Source of the DNA: Avena insularis
Taxonomy: Eukaryota; Streptophyta; Magnoliopsida; Poales; Poaceae
NCBI GenBank assembly: GCA_023614405.1
Contig: CM042688.1
Span: forward strand, 442,794,028-442,858,027
Length of the DNA: 64,000 bases
Direction of reading: 5' to 3'
The position numbers and the translations under genes are program-made. The notes beneath the pieces are model-generated. The model made no database searches. It worked only from the letters and a program-made list of their open reading frames with translations, and was not told where the DNA came from. Numbering within the stretch: the first letter of the stretch is position 1; the number at the start of each line of letters is the position of its first letter. Below, piece after piece: positions 44,565-57,659 of the stretch.

Positions 44565-47500
44565 TGTAACATCCCAATTTCAGCAACCCTGATTAGTTGT
44601 CCAGAATGCAAAAATCAGGGCGAACAAAAACTTTTTCTTATCAATTGGTGCAGTGTTTTCTTGTGGTCTGTTTGTGCTTGTGCATGTGAGTGCATACCAT
44701 ATGATACTCCTTACCTCATCATCAGTTGACAAAAGCTATTTAACAAAACTATCCTGGCTCATCTTACATATTATCAATTGTTCTAGAATCTCAAAACCTG
44801 AGCCAAGATGCTTATGTGACCAAAACTATTTTAGTAGCTTCTATTGACAAAGTTATGGAGAGATATATAACATAATCTCCTTATGTTTTCAAGACAGAAC
44901 CTTCAACTACTCTTACCTCTAGGATCTCCAAAACCTTTTAGTAATCTTTTGAATTCTACTCCTGGTAGAGATACCAAGGACTCTCATCCTATTCAAAATC
45001 CAACCTCTTCAAAATGCATCAACCTTACCTCAGGCTAGGCTTGATGGTAACCCTAGTAGTAGTTGATTTGTTTGTAAGATGAGTTGTCTTGATCTGCTGT
45101 TTGACTTGATTGCTCCGAAGTAGTATGAGCTATCTAGGAGCTTATCCTCTAGGATCAAGATACTTTAAGATCACCAAATCCTAAGAAGCAATACAAGATG
45201 GATCTGATCTCTATCGACTAGGTGATCATCTAAAACCCTTAACTAGATCAATTCTGAAGTGATCCCTCCTAGAAGTTTCCAAGTCAATGAAGACCAATAT
45301 CAATCATGGATCCTTTCTAATCAATCTACACCTAAACATTATCCACTTGATGATGCTTGGGTACCTTGCAACCCATCACAAACATCCCCTCTCATGCTCT
45401 AGTCAAAAACCCTAAATCTGCCAAATTTGGCTAAGTCTGGAAAACTATTTCCAGCATCACCTTTTTGAATGCCTCCCTTTCTCAAGCCTTGTGCATTTTT
45501 GAAAATGCATATGAACCATCTTGTTAACCATCCTAAGTATTACCAAGGTCCACTCTTTTCCTTGGTTAGATCATCTTCCAACCTACTTGTTCTTGATGGT
45601 TTTGCAGGCAAGAAAATAACTATTCCTGCCAATCTAGCCAACATGCCTACTTTGACAGAAGATCACACCATCATTCAACCTTCTATGGACCAACTCTTTG
45701 CATGGTTGTGTTCTACTCATATATGTCTATCAACATCTACTTCACTTGTTCCAAGTGGATCTTTGTGCTTCTTAAACCCACATGGTTTATAAGGCATCAT
45801 GACTCATCTGGCATGGCAGCCTTATTTTCAACCAAGTTTGCACTCACTTCTAGACCACCTCAAATGTAACCAATACAAACTCCTTCTTCCATGATCATCT
45901 ATATAACTTGGTCTAAATAACCATCTATCCCATTCCCCAAGGGAAGATCTAAACTCCTAGATACAACCATGTTTTGATGGTATGAAAATAACATCACCCT
46001 AGATCCTGAATCCCTTGTTTTTCCATCTAACTCAAGTTGGATTTCCATTTCCAAGGTTGAAAATGCTTGCCACACCTTGTCTACACCATCTACCTTGATC
46101 ATCAAGATTTATTAAATATTATCCATAATTATTATGGACCCAAATCTATTTAATACCTTTAATAGACAAAATCTCCAAAACTCCTTTCCCAGAGGAAAGT
46201 TTGGTTTTTGCCAAAACACTTCCCCAACTCTAAGCTCTTTTGAGGCCCATATATCATACCCTATCTTCCTAGTTCAAAAACAAATATTTTTGAAGACTTT
46301 TATTATTTCTTTTTTGCCTATTTTCTTAAATGGTACAAATGGATTAATAATTGTTTTAAAAACTTTTAAGCCTCCATAAATCTTGGGAAAATTCTCCTAA
46401 GTGTGTTTTAACATTTGGGACCACCTCACATGAGAAACCAACCTGGTCCAATGTAAAAATATCAAATAAGCCTGTAGAATCCATTTCTGCACTTTTTGAA
46501 TAATTAATCAAAAATGCACTAAAAATCATCTGAAAAATCCTAATAAATTCCTAGAGGTGTATCTTAACCTCACCTACCTACCAGCATCTTTATCTCATCT
46601 TGCCAAGATCAGGTTGGAGAAATTCCTTCATAACTACTACTTTGGCCAATATTTGAAATTAATCTAAACTATGAGAAAAACCCAATCAAAAATTCCTCAA
46701 ACTTGTCCAAGGCTTCACCACAGCACCACCCCTCTCCCCTGGTCGACCTCCACTATAGAAAAGCACTGTATCTCTGCCCTAGCCCTTGTCCCTTGCTTTT
46801 GGAAGTAAGAGAGAGAGAGAGAGACTAGGCCTAGGGAATTTAAATCTTGGTCTTAAAGCCACAGCAGCTGCATCACGCCTCCCCTCTCTTCTTTGGTCAT
46901 GTCCCTGGCCCCACCTGACCTGTCCACCACCCCTGCTACCCAAGGGATGGCCACCTACATCCCTCCAAGCCATCCATGGTCCTAGCCCACCATGAGGCAC
47001 TCCAACCCGAGATAAAGAGGCCAGAGCTTCTCACCCCTACCCCTGCTCCCTCATTTCGCATCCACACCCTCCCTCTCCCTCTCCCCGAGCTCCAGATCCA
47101 GATCATGAGCTCCCCATCGCCATGGAGGAGAGTAAGTTCTCCTCTCGGTTTCCTTCACAAGGTGGAGTAGATGGACTACCCCAAACCTTCCCCAGCCTCC
47201 TCTGTTCCCTATGTTCGACCTCCCTCCCTCTGAGCTACCCTACCATGTCCTCTGTTGCTGCAGGAACCCATGGTATCGCCGTAGCCATCTCGAGTCCGAG
47301 AAGGACCATCTCCTCTGTGTCCCCCTCCTAGCGCATCTCCTGCCTTGGCAAACGCCACCCTGCGGCCCCATTGACCTTCTCCATATTCGGCCAGGCATCT
47401 CGGTCGACATGCATGCCGTGCCGAGCCTGGTCCGGCGAGCACCGAGGCGAGCTCCGCATGCACGCATGTGCGAGAGAGGTCCCGGTGGAAAACAGAGTCT

Positions 47501-50500
47501 TGCCGCCTATCTCCGGGACCGTCGTCGACCGCCGCTCCTCCACCACCATTCTCTGGTCGCCGGTGAGCCGCCGGTAAGCCTCCCCCACGCCTCCTGACCC
47601 TCCCCTAGGGTTCCTTCTACCTCACCCAACGGGAGGAAGAAGAAGAACCGAGGGTCGTCGATCGCAAATAGATCGAACGACCCACGACCTCACTTACCGC
47701 TTCGACGCCCTAGCGTGAATGACATGCGGGCCCGCCCAGAGATTTCGAAGCAGCAGCCTCCCGCGCGCTAGGGTGCGAATTGGGCTGGCTGTACCCTGTG
47801 CGGCCCATTTTCCTATGGAATTCCGGCCCAGTTCCATTTTTCCCTTTTAATGAATATTTCCAGATCTGTTCAAAGGGCATTTAGTTTAAATCGAAATAAA
47901 AACGGAAAACACCCCTCTCTGTCCAGATCCAAATTTCTAGTTATTACCAGATGTTTTATGAAGCATTCAGAGTTTGTACTTTTCCAAAATTAATCTTTAT
48001 TATTTACTGGAAATTTATTTACCAAAATGTATCTATATCAATCAGTAAATACCTCAGGGAGATTCACATATCCAAGTGGAATAAATCCAAATGCTCCTGG
48101 TAGGTTTATCATGTAACTATCTCATGGCATTAATCTCATTCCAAGTGGAACAACAGTTGGACTGTGGTAAAAATAACAAAAAGTCCCTAGTTTGAACTTT
48201 AAACATTTCCCTAGGTCAAACTATTAATGGTTTTGACCTAACTCCAACTCCCAGTACACCTGCATACCAGTATCTATCAAACCCCAGGAGTCTATAATTT
48301 TCTAAGCCCCTGTGGATTTATCATGAATTAATCCGTTCTCGGCTTAGTTAATTCACTAGAAAAATCATCACAGTACCTCTGCAAATCCAAAAAGGTTGAT
48401 TTCAATTTATAATGAAAGGTATTCTAAATTCCTACCATGTGCCCTGGGAATCAACTCAAAAGACATTGTATATTTAATCTGGTGAAAAAGACAAATTGTC
48501 TACACAACAGCCTTTGGGAATTTCCTGAGCGCATTCTGGTAAATATTTTGGAGTGATTCCAATTCTCAGTCAACAAGTACATCAAGCCCTACCTAGCCAC
48601 CAAAGGAAATAATTTTTGGACATACAGAACATTTCTGGTGAATTATTTCCTAAAACAAGAGCCTTTATCACTAGAAAATTCATAGGAAATCAAAGAAAAG
48701 TGATAAAGTAGTGAAACCACGTTTGTTGGTCTCATTTTATCACGGTTGGTATCATTTTTACACAATGGTATCATACAAAATATGTCCTTGGTCCAAAACC
48801 CCTTTCCTAGGTAATCTCTGGATTATAAAACCCTAAGGGATGTTCATCCCCTTCTCCAAGGCCATCTCAATCTCCTAAATCGAATCCTCTCAAAACCATC
48901 TGAATCATAATTCATTATTATTCAATTGCTTGATGTATTGTATTGGTGCTTGTATGCCTTGTATTGATTGTGGCTTGGTTTGTTTGCATGTGCTGTCTTG
49001 ACGACGATAGTTGCGCTCGTATTGATGCCGAGAAGAAGAGATGTTATTATTATTGGTATTGGTATTCTTGGTTATCTAAAGAAGAAGTCCAGGGACATAT
49101 TGCCATATTGCTAATAATCAGGCAAGCCACCTTCTTGCTCATAAGCCTTGTCCTACTGTTTTACTTCTGCATGTTTTATCTACTGTTTGTTTAAAAGTGC
49201 ATTGTTTTACTATATGTCAATGTATTTATGTTAGTGGTTTGGCTCCACCGAAATACTACACCTTGGTACTATTAAGTACAACCCCCTTGGTGACACCTAC
49301 TTGTCGCTAGTAGAATAGATGGTGTATATCACCATAACCCTTTTGGAGACCCTGTTTTAGCTGAAGCAAAGCTGGATGATGGGAAGACCCCGAAAAAAGT
49401 TTTACCAAATGTTTTATGATAAAACCTTGGTGAGGTGGGACCTCCCAAGAGATATTGATAAAGAAAAAGGTTTTGTTTTACAAAATGCTGAAGGAAAGAT
49501 GGAGGAAAAAGGGTTTACAAAAACGCACCCGGTTCTTTGCAGTTTAGCTATAACAACTTAACCCGTGCAACCACATTACTCTGGAATGGGACAGGGCTAG
49601 ATTTGATGTTTGTCTATTCTGGTATAAGCTGCCTCGTAACTACTACAGGGGATTGCGATCCCTAGAGGGTGGGCCTTCTCTGGAAAAATGGTCCATGTGG
49701 GACATCGACCGGGAGTAGGAACGAAGGGTTTGCGGACCTCCACGCGTTACAATGAGCCCCTCATTGAAAGCGCCCACTATGTAAAGTGTTAAATGCGCTC
49801 CGGTTGGTCCTAGGTACCCGATGTCCTAGTTTTGAGGGGAATAACACTCATAGGGTAGGCACTTATATTGGAGTGGGCATCCGGAGAGTCTTGATCGTTT
49901 ACTCGACCCACGATCGGTGAAGATCAGGGTAGTGTACCCGGATGGTGTGGGTAAAGTGTACAACCTCTGCAGAGTGTAAATCTATTCGAATAGCCATGTC
50001 CGCGGTTAAGGATGGGTTGGACAAACTTCTGTAGAGCGGTGCTGGTTTTGATTTCAAAAAGGATTTTTCGGAAAAGAAATGGCTTTGGAAATGTTTTGAC
50101 CATGGGATGGTCGTAAAGGAGAAAGGTTTTGACCATGGGATGGTCGGAAGGAGGAGAAAGGAGTTTGGTTGTGGGACGACCTGAAGACGGGAACAAATGG
50201 GTGACCCAGTCCTAATGTTTTTCCTAAACTTTTCAAAAAGGTTTCAAAAATAGTTTACAAAAAGTTTTCAACAAAGATATGTAGATGCTATATCTACAAG
50301 AGAAACTATTTGAGAAAAGAACCTATCTTGGAGCTCTCCTACTACCACAACCATAAAGCATATCCTCTTGTTATTGCTGTTCTCTTAAGGTGGTTTGCGA
50401 GTACATTCAAACTACTCACCGGCATTGTCCTTGGCTATTAACTTGGTCAGATATCAAGAAGAGGTGAAGTTGACGGCTATGCGAGCTAGGACGTTCTCCC

Positions 50501-50727
50501 AGTCAGTTGCCTGTAGGTTAAGGCATGGATCGGGCTCTACGCTTGATGAAGTTCTGCTGATGATTATTTATGTAGCCATAATGGCATGTAAGGTATGACA
50601 TATATCCGCTTAAGTATGGATGTTTACTTGGATACTTGTCGGTTATGTGCCACGACTAAGTGATCATTGGATCGTGGTGTATGCATAACAGAGATTCTCG
50701 GAGGATTAATCCGGGGGCCCTACGGAC
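44565..50727 (+). mobile_element. 5' LTR of element D
   Basis: It aligns with 53115-57659 over its first 4.57 kb. It includes a GC-rich segment (46780-47780), a (GA)n tract (46807-46824) and a TTATTATTATTGGTATTGG microsatellite-like stretch near 49045. Its 3' end is set by the PBS to about 50727; the terminal bases have drifted from a clear CA. A 107-codon frame (45469-45792) is conserved in both LTRs because they are duplicates; I do not regard it as a gene. Confidence 0.82.
49940..50025 (+). promoter_or_regulatory. Conserved LTR block shared by A, B and D
   Basis: GGGTAAAGTGTACAACCTCT..CAGAGTG...TCGAATAGCCATGTCCGCGGTTAAGGATG here matches 8975-9050 and 17330-17400 in B and, more weakly, 5690-5730 in A. 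Its function is unknown; conservation among otherwise dissimilar LTRs hints at an RNA or transcription signal. Confidence 0.55.
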
Positions 50728-50728
50728 T

Positions 50729-50740
50729 TGGTATCAGAGC
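50729..50740 (+). promoter_or_regulatory. Primer-binding site of element D
   Basis: TGGTATCAGAGC, the initiator-Met PBS, followed by CATCCTGACTG. It sets the end of the 5' LTR. Confidence 0.88.
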
Positions 50741-53080
50741 CATCCTGACTGTAGGAGAACCTTAGTTAGCATGGTCGTTAGATAGGAACCTTATTTTGAA
50801 AACCCCGGCATTCGAAAACTAATTTCTCAATGCGTTTCAAAAAGTTCTACTTCTTTTCTTACTCTAAGTACATGCTTTCGAAGATGGGATTTCCTAGAAT
50901 AGCGGAGTCTGTATCTGTGTAGTAACAGTCAGGTCTGCTAATGTATTGGTACATATGAATACGAGCACATGCTGTAATAGCTGCTGAGATTTGAACAGCT
51001 GTGTTAGTCCTCTAACTCTCCTCCAAACTTCAAACCTACGGATTTTAAATAACTAGGATCTAGAACCCGGTGAAGACAATGAGAACAAGATGAAGACAAG
51101 CAACTACCAGCAAACACAAGGAGACTACAAAATCGCACTACCAGCAGAATCCTCATAATCCGAAGAAATCAAGTAATACACTACCGAGAAGCCTCCAATG
51201 ATACGACGAAGGCTTCATTCGCAAGACAGTGACCCAGACCTCAATCCCGTGATCTCTAGGATCAATAAGTCCTAAGACAAGGATTCCCCTATATCGGGAG
51301 TAGTTGACTCCTCGGTCCCTAGCGTTGACCGTGTTTGCTTGCCTAAGTGCATCCTGTGTTGCTTGATGTGTGTTGTCTGCCGAGGACATTGCGATTCCCT
51401 CACTCTGTTCGCCTTGTTTGTATGTTCTGGTTTGCCTTGACCTCCTTAAAAATGTGACTCGAGGAGCGATAACCCACCTAGTAACTCAGGAAACCCCTGT
51501 GTTAGTTGTCGGTAATGAGACCCAGACTAACCTCGAGAGTATATGAGAGGAAAAGCATCGCAAGAACCAGAAGTTCCATCCCGTCAAGTCAGAATAAACT
51601 CGAAGATTTCACCTCAGAAGGACGACATACCTCATCAAACTCACCTCGCAAGACTCGTCAATAACACTACACTCCCTTGGTTCTCAGTCTACTACAGCCA
51701 GAATCCCGTTGAAGCCGGACGTCGATCACTGAGGATCCCCAATATCCACGAGAAACCACCCGATACGTCAACCAAGACAAGAAGTGAAGACCTAACCACA
51801 CTAACCTTTAGGGTATTAGAGTTTCTGACCGCCTCCGGAGACTAACTAATCTAGTTGACCCTACCCAAACTAACGGAATGATCCTCCCTAGAAGGCCAGA
51901 ACCACCCCTGAAGTTAGATGTTTAGGAAGCGTGAAGACAACGAGTCCCCTCCGCCATCAAGCAGAAGCAACGCAAGAAGTGCCAATGAAGACAACGTACC
52001 CGACGCTGACTGCTTCAACCCTGACGAACTACTAGCAAGAAGAGATGTAAACCGCTAACTTGGGCTAAGCGAACTCCTTAAAACTTCATTAAGAAACCAC
52101 CCCCGATAAGGCTTGAGCGATAAGGCGTCACTCGAAGACCCCAGCTCAAGACTCCGGTAAGATACAGCTTTCTGCTAACATCGGGTTAGCACTCCAAGAT
52201 AGAAGATCCGCACCCTTCTTGATGAACCTTAGTGAAGCTCTAAGGTGGAAAGACTGCGTCTTTCCAGACAATCTTCAAAGATTATCTACCAGAAGATACC
52301 TCAGAAAATATCCCCGGATCCGAAGTCTTTCCGCCACGCAACAACCCGAGAGATATCCGATGAGAAACTAACTGAAGATTCTACAAAGTCCATCCACTAC
52401 TTCAGCTGAAGACCCACCTGAAGGACCGCCGAACCGCTAACCCCTAGGTCCTTCATGCTTAGAGGACGTGACACTCCAATGACGCCACCAGGCTAAGTAT
52501 GAATAATAGTAGTATACAAGCCCCGTAGGCCATAGCTTCACGGACGCCTTCTGAAGACCTCGACTCCAGGAGAAGGATGGACGACAATCTCCATGACCAC
52601 CACCAATGAAGTCAAGAAGGAAGGAATGTGTTATCTCCGAGCTAACCCAGTCAAATCCTAAGGGGGGAAAGACTGCGTCTTTCCCACACAAATAGAGGAA
52701 ACCCTCTACCAGGAGCAACCTCAGGATGTCCTGACCCTAAAATCGTTAAATAGGATACGCTACGACCCTAAGGAAGAGCTATGAATCCTTAGACAGAGGT
52801 ACTCCCAACCGTAGATTCTATCTTCAGACAAGTACCCGTGAAGTTCAGCATCGAGACAGTCTGCCTAGCCTAAGCCCTCGAGGTATCGAGCCCCGAAGGA
52901 ATCTAAGATCCTTCCTCGCAATCAAGGCTGGACTCTATGCAACTCTCCGTGCATCCCAGAAGACTGACGCTCAATTTCATCGATGCATTAACCACTTTCA
53001 AAGACGGAGTCCGTAAGATAGTACGCGTAAGACACCTAGTATAAACCCGACTCCAAATCCCCTAACCCTACCCGCCGGAA
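50741..53080 (+). other. Element D interior: no coding capacity seen
   Basis: This is 2.3 kb rich in GAAGA/CCTC phrases, with stops in every frame and no gag, protease, RT or integrase motif. It holds two related segments (about 52190-52310 and 52610-52730), each with a perfect short hairpin. Confidence 0.7.
52190..52735. repeat. Duplicated segment with perfect hairpins in the interior of D
   Basis: GGAAAGACTGCGTCTTTCC occurs at 52247-52265 and, extended by one base pair on each side, at 52665-52685. Arms GGAAAGAC/GTCTTTCC close on a TGC loop. The flanks are also related (CTAAGG before; CTACCAGaAGatACCTCAG after), so an ancient duplication 418 bp apart is likely. Confidence 0.85.
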
Positions 53081-53114
53081 TCTCGGGACGAGATTCTTTT
53101 AAGGGGGAAAGGTC
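53081..53114 (+). promoter_or_regulatory. Polypurine tract region of element D
   Basis: GGGACGAGATTCTTTTAAGG, then GGGAAAGG, directly precedes TGTAAC of the 3' LTR. The AAGGGGGAAAGG core is a well-preserved plus-strand primer. Confidence 0.87.
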
Positions 53115-56100
53115 TGTAACATCCCAATTTCAGCAACCCTGATTAGTTGTGCAGAATGCAAAAATCAGGGGGAACAAAAAAAATCTTGTTCATTGGTGCA
53201 GTGTTTGCTTGTGGTCTGTTTGTGCTTGTGCATGTGATTGCATACCATATGATACTCCTTACCTCACCATTAGTTGACAAAAGCTATTTAACAAAACTAT
53301 CCTGGCTCATCTTACATATTCTCAATTGTTCTGGCATCTCAAAACCTGAGCCAAGATGCTTATGTGACCAAAACTATTTTAGTAGCTTCTATTGACAAAA
53401 TTATGGAGGGATATATAACATAATCTCCTTATGTTTTCAAGACAAAACCTTCAACTACTCTTACCTCTAGGATCTCCAAAACCTGTTAGTAAGCTTTTGA
53501 ATTCTACTCTTGGTAGAGATACCAAGGACTCTCATCCTATTCAAAATCCAACCTCTTCAAAATGCATCAACCTTACCTCAGGCTAGGCTTGATGGTAACC
53601 CTAGTAGTAGTTGATTTGTTTGTAAGATGAGTTGTCTTGATCTGCTGTTTAACTTGATTGCTCCGAAGTAGTATGAGCTATCTAGGAGCTCATCCTCTAG
53701 GATCAAGATACTTTAAGATCACCAAATCCTAAGAAGCAATACAAGATGGATCTGATCTCTATCGACTAGGTGATCATCTAAAACCCTTAACAAGATCAAT
53801 TCTGAAGTGATCCCTCCTAGAAGTTTCCAAGTCAATGAAGACCAATATCAATCATGGATCCTTTCTACTCAATCTACACCTAAACATTATCCACTTGATG
53901 ATGCTTGGGTACCTTGCAACCCATCACAAACATCTCCTCTCATGCTCTAGTCAAAAACCCTAAATCTACCAAATTTGGCTGTCTGGAAAACTATTTCCAA
54001 CATCACCTTTTTGAATGCCTCCCTTTCTCAACCCTTGTGCATTTTTGAAAATGCATATGAACCATCTTGTTAACCATCCTAAGGATTACCAAGGTCCACT
54101 CTTTCCCTTGGTTAGATCATCCTCCAACCTACTTGTTCTTGATGGTTTTGCAGGCAAGAAAATAACTATTCCTGCAAATCTAGACAACATGCCTACTTTG
54201 GCAGAAGCTCACACCATCATTCAACCTTATATGGACCAACTATTTGCATGGTTATGTTCTACTCATATATGTCTATCAACATCTACTTCACTTGTTCCAA
54301 GTGGATCTCTGTGCTTCTTAAACCCACATGGTTTATAAGGCATCATGACTCATGTGGCATGGCAACCTTATTTTCAACAAAGTTTGCAATCACTTCTAGA
54401 CCACCTCAAATGTAACCAATCCAAACTCCTTCTTCCATGATCATCTATATAACTTGGTCTAAATAACCATCTATCCCATGCCCCAAGGGGAGATCTGAAC
54501 TCCTAGATACAACCATGTTTGGATGGTATGAAAATAACATCACCCTAGATCCTCAATCCCTTGTTTTTCCATCTAACTCAAGTTGGATTTCCATTTCCAA
54601 GGTTGCAAATGCTTGCCACACCTTGTCTACACCATCTACCTTGATCATCAAGATTTATCAAATATTATCCATAATTATTATGGACTCAAATCTATTTAAT
54701 ACCTTTAATAGACAAAATCTCCAAAACTCCTTTCCCAAAGGAAAGTTTGGTTATTGCCAAAACACTTCCCCAAATATATGCTCTTTTGAAGCCCATATAT
54801 CATACCCTATCTCCCCACTTCAAAAATAAATATTTTGAAGACTTTTATTATTTCTTTTTTGCCTATTTTCTTAAATGGTACAAATGGATTAATAATTGTT
54901 TTAAAAAACTTTTAAGACTCCATAAATCTTGGGAAAATTCTCCTAAGTGTGTTTTCACATTTGGGACCACCTCACATCAGAAACCAACCTGGTCCAATGT
55001 AAAAATATCAAATAAGCCTATAGAATCCATTTCTGCACTTTTTGAATAATTGATCAAAAATGCACTAAAAATCATCCGAAAAATCCTAATAAATTCCTGG
55101 AGGTGTATCTTGACCTCACCTACCTACCAGCATCTTTATCTCATCTTTCCAAGATCAGGTTGGAGAAATTCCTTCATAACTACTACTTTGGCCAATATTT
55201 GAAATTAATCTAAACTATGAGAAAAACCCAATCAAAAATTCCTCAAACTTGTCCAAGGCTTCACCACAGCACCACTCCTCTCCCCTGGTCGACCTCCACT
55301 ATAGAAAAGCACTGTATCTCTGCCCTAGCCTTTGTCCCTTGCTTTTGGAAGTAAGAGCGAGAGAGAGAGAGACTAGGCCTAGGGAATTTAAATCTCGGTC
55401 TTAAAGCCACAGCAGCTGCAACATGCCTCCCCTCTCTTCTCTTGTCGTGTCCCTGTCCCCACCTCACCTCTCCACCACCACTGCTACCCAATGGATGGCC
55501 ACCTCCATCCCTCCAAGCCATCCATGGTCCTAGCCCACCATGAGCCACTCCAACCCGAGATAAAGAGGCCAGAGCTTCTCACCCCTGCCCCTGCTCCCTC
55601 ATTTCGCATCCACACACTCCCTCTCCCTCTCCCTGAGATCTAGATCCAGATCCCGAGCTCCCCATTGCCATGGAGGAGAATAAGTTCTCCTCTCGGTTTC
55701 CTTCACAAGGTGGAGTAGATGGACTACCCCAAACCTTCCCCAGCCTCCTCTGTTCCCTATGTTCGGCCTCCCTCCCTCTGAGCTACCCTACCATGTCCTC
55801 TGTTGCTGCAGGAACCTAGGGAACCGCCGTAGCCATCTCGAGTCCGAGAAGGACCATCTCCTCTGTGTGCCCCTCCCAGTGCATCTCCCGCCTTGGAAAA
55901 CCCCACCCTGCGGCCCCCTTGACCTTCTCCATACTCGGCCGGGCATCTCGGTCGACATGCATGCCGTGCCGAGCCTGGTCCGGCGAGCATCGAGGCGAGC
56001 TCCACAGGCGCGCATGTGCGAGAGAGGTCCCGGTGGAAAATAGAGTCTTGCCGCCCATCGCCGGGACCATCATCGACCGCCGCTCCTCCTCCACCGTTCC

Positions 56101-57659
56101 CCGGTCCTTGGTGAGCCGCCGGTAAGCCTACCCCGCGCCTCCTGACCCTCCCCTAGGGTTCCTTCTATCTCACCTGACGGGAGGAAGAAGAAGAACCGAG
56201 GGCCATCGATCGCAAATAGATCAAACGGCCCACGACCTCACTTACTTGACGCCTCGCCAATGACATCTTGAACCGCCCAGAGATTTCAAGCAGCGGCCTC
56301 ATGAATGGGTGCAATGGGCAGTACCCTATGCGGCCCATTTTCCTGTGGAATTCCGGCCTAGTTCCAATTTTCCCTTTTAATGAATATTTCCAGATCTGTT
56401 CAAAGGGCATTTAGTTTAAATCAAAATAAAAACGGAAAACACCCCTCTCTGTCTAGATCCAAATTTCTAGGTATTCCCAGATGTTTTATGAAGCATTCAG
56501 AGTTTATACTTTTCCAAAATTAATCTTTATTATTTACTGGAAATTTATTTACCAAAATGTATCTATATCAATCAGTAAATACCTCAGGGAGATTCACATA
56601 TCCAAGTGGAATAAATCCAAATGCCCCTGGTAGGTTTATCATGTAACTATCTCATGGCATTAATCTCATTCCAAGTGGAACAACAGTTGGACTGTGGTAA
56701 AAATAACAAAAAGTCCCTAGTTTCAACTTTAAACATTTCCCTAGGTCAAACCATTAATGGTTTTGACCTAACTCCAACTCCCAGTACACCTGCATACTAG
56801 TATCTATCAAACCCCAGGAGTCCATAATTTTCTAAGCCCTGTGGATTTATCATGAATTAATCTGTTCTGGGCTTAGTTAATTCACTAGAAAAATCATCAC
56901 AAAAGCTCTGCAAATCCAAAAATATTGATTACAATTTCTAATGAAAGGTATTCTAAATGCCTACCATGTTCCCTTGGAATGAACTCAAAAGATCATGTAT
57001 ATTTAATCTGGTGAAAAAGATAACTTGGCTATAGAACTGCCTTTGGGAATTTCCTGAGGACATTCTGGTAATTATTTTGGAGTGATTCCAACTCTCAGTG
57101 AACAAGTACATCAATCCATACCTAACCACCCAAGGAAATAATCTTTGGACATACAGAACATTTCTAGTGAATTATTTCCTAAAACTAGAGCCTTTATCAC
57201 TAGAAAATTCATAGGAAATCAAAGAAAAGTGATAAAATAGTGAAACCACTTTTGTTGGTCTCATTTTATCACGATTGGTATCATTTTTACACAATGGTAT
57301 CATACAGAATATGTCCTTGGTCCGAAACTCCTCTCCTAGGTAATTTCTGGACTATAAAACCCTAAGGGATATTCATCCCCTTCTCCAAGGCCATCTCAAT
57401 CTCCTAAATCCAATCCTCTCAAAACCATCTGAATCTTAATTCGGTATTATTCAATTGCTTGTTGTATTGTATTGGTGCTTGTATGCCTTGTATTGATTGT
57501 GGCTTGGCTTGTTTGCATGTGTTGTCTTGACGACGATAGTTGCGCTCGTATTGATGCCGAGAAGAAGAGATCTTATTATTATTGGTATTGGTATTCTTGG
57601 TTATCTAAAGAAGAAGTCCAGGGACATATTGCCATATTGCTGATAATCAAGCAAGCCAC
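53115..57659 (+). mobile_element. 3' LTR of element D (interrupted by F)
   Basis: Matches 44565-49137 with few differences, so D is younger than A and B. It ends at CAAGCAAGCCAC, where F begins; the 5' copy continues CTTCTTGCTCATAAGCC. The missing 1.59 kb should follow beyond the window. Confidence 0.9.

Larger units (their letters stand above)
44565..57659 (+). mobile_element. Element D: gypsy-type element with 6.2-kb LTRs and a non-coding interior
   Basis: TGTAACATCCCAATTTCAGC opens both LTRs (44565 and 53115). A PBS (50729-50740) and a polypurine tract (53101-53112) place the interior at 50741-53100, only 2.4 kb. The 5' LTR is about 6.16 kb, exceptionally long. The 3' LTR is followed for 4.5 kb until F is inserted. 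The sequence GGGACGAGATTCTTTTAAGG plus the initiator-Met PBS resembles element B and Tekay-type elements. No protein domain is readable, so it looks like a LARD-like non-autonomous family. Confidence 0.85.

Noticed and set aside
45469..45792. A 107-codon open frame in the 5' LTR of D, with a near-identical frame at 54015-54338.
   Set aside because: Both lie at the same place in duplicated LTRs, so the conservation reflects the LTR copy rather than a gene. I saw no domain.
46785..47600. GC-rich block with long frames on both strands, at first sight like a host first exon.
   Set aside because: It is repeated at 55330-56130 in the other LTR of D, frames differ between copies, and no domain is visible.
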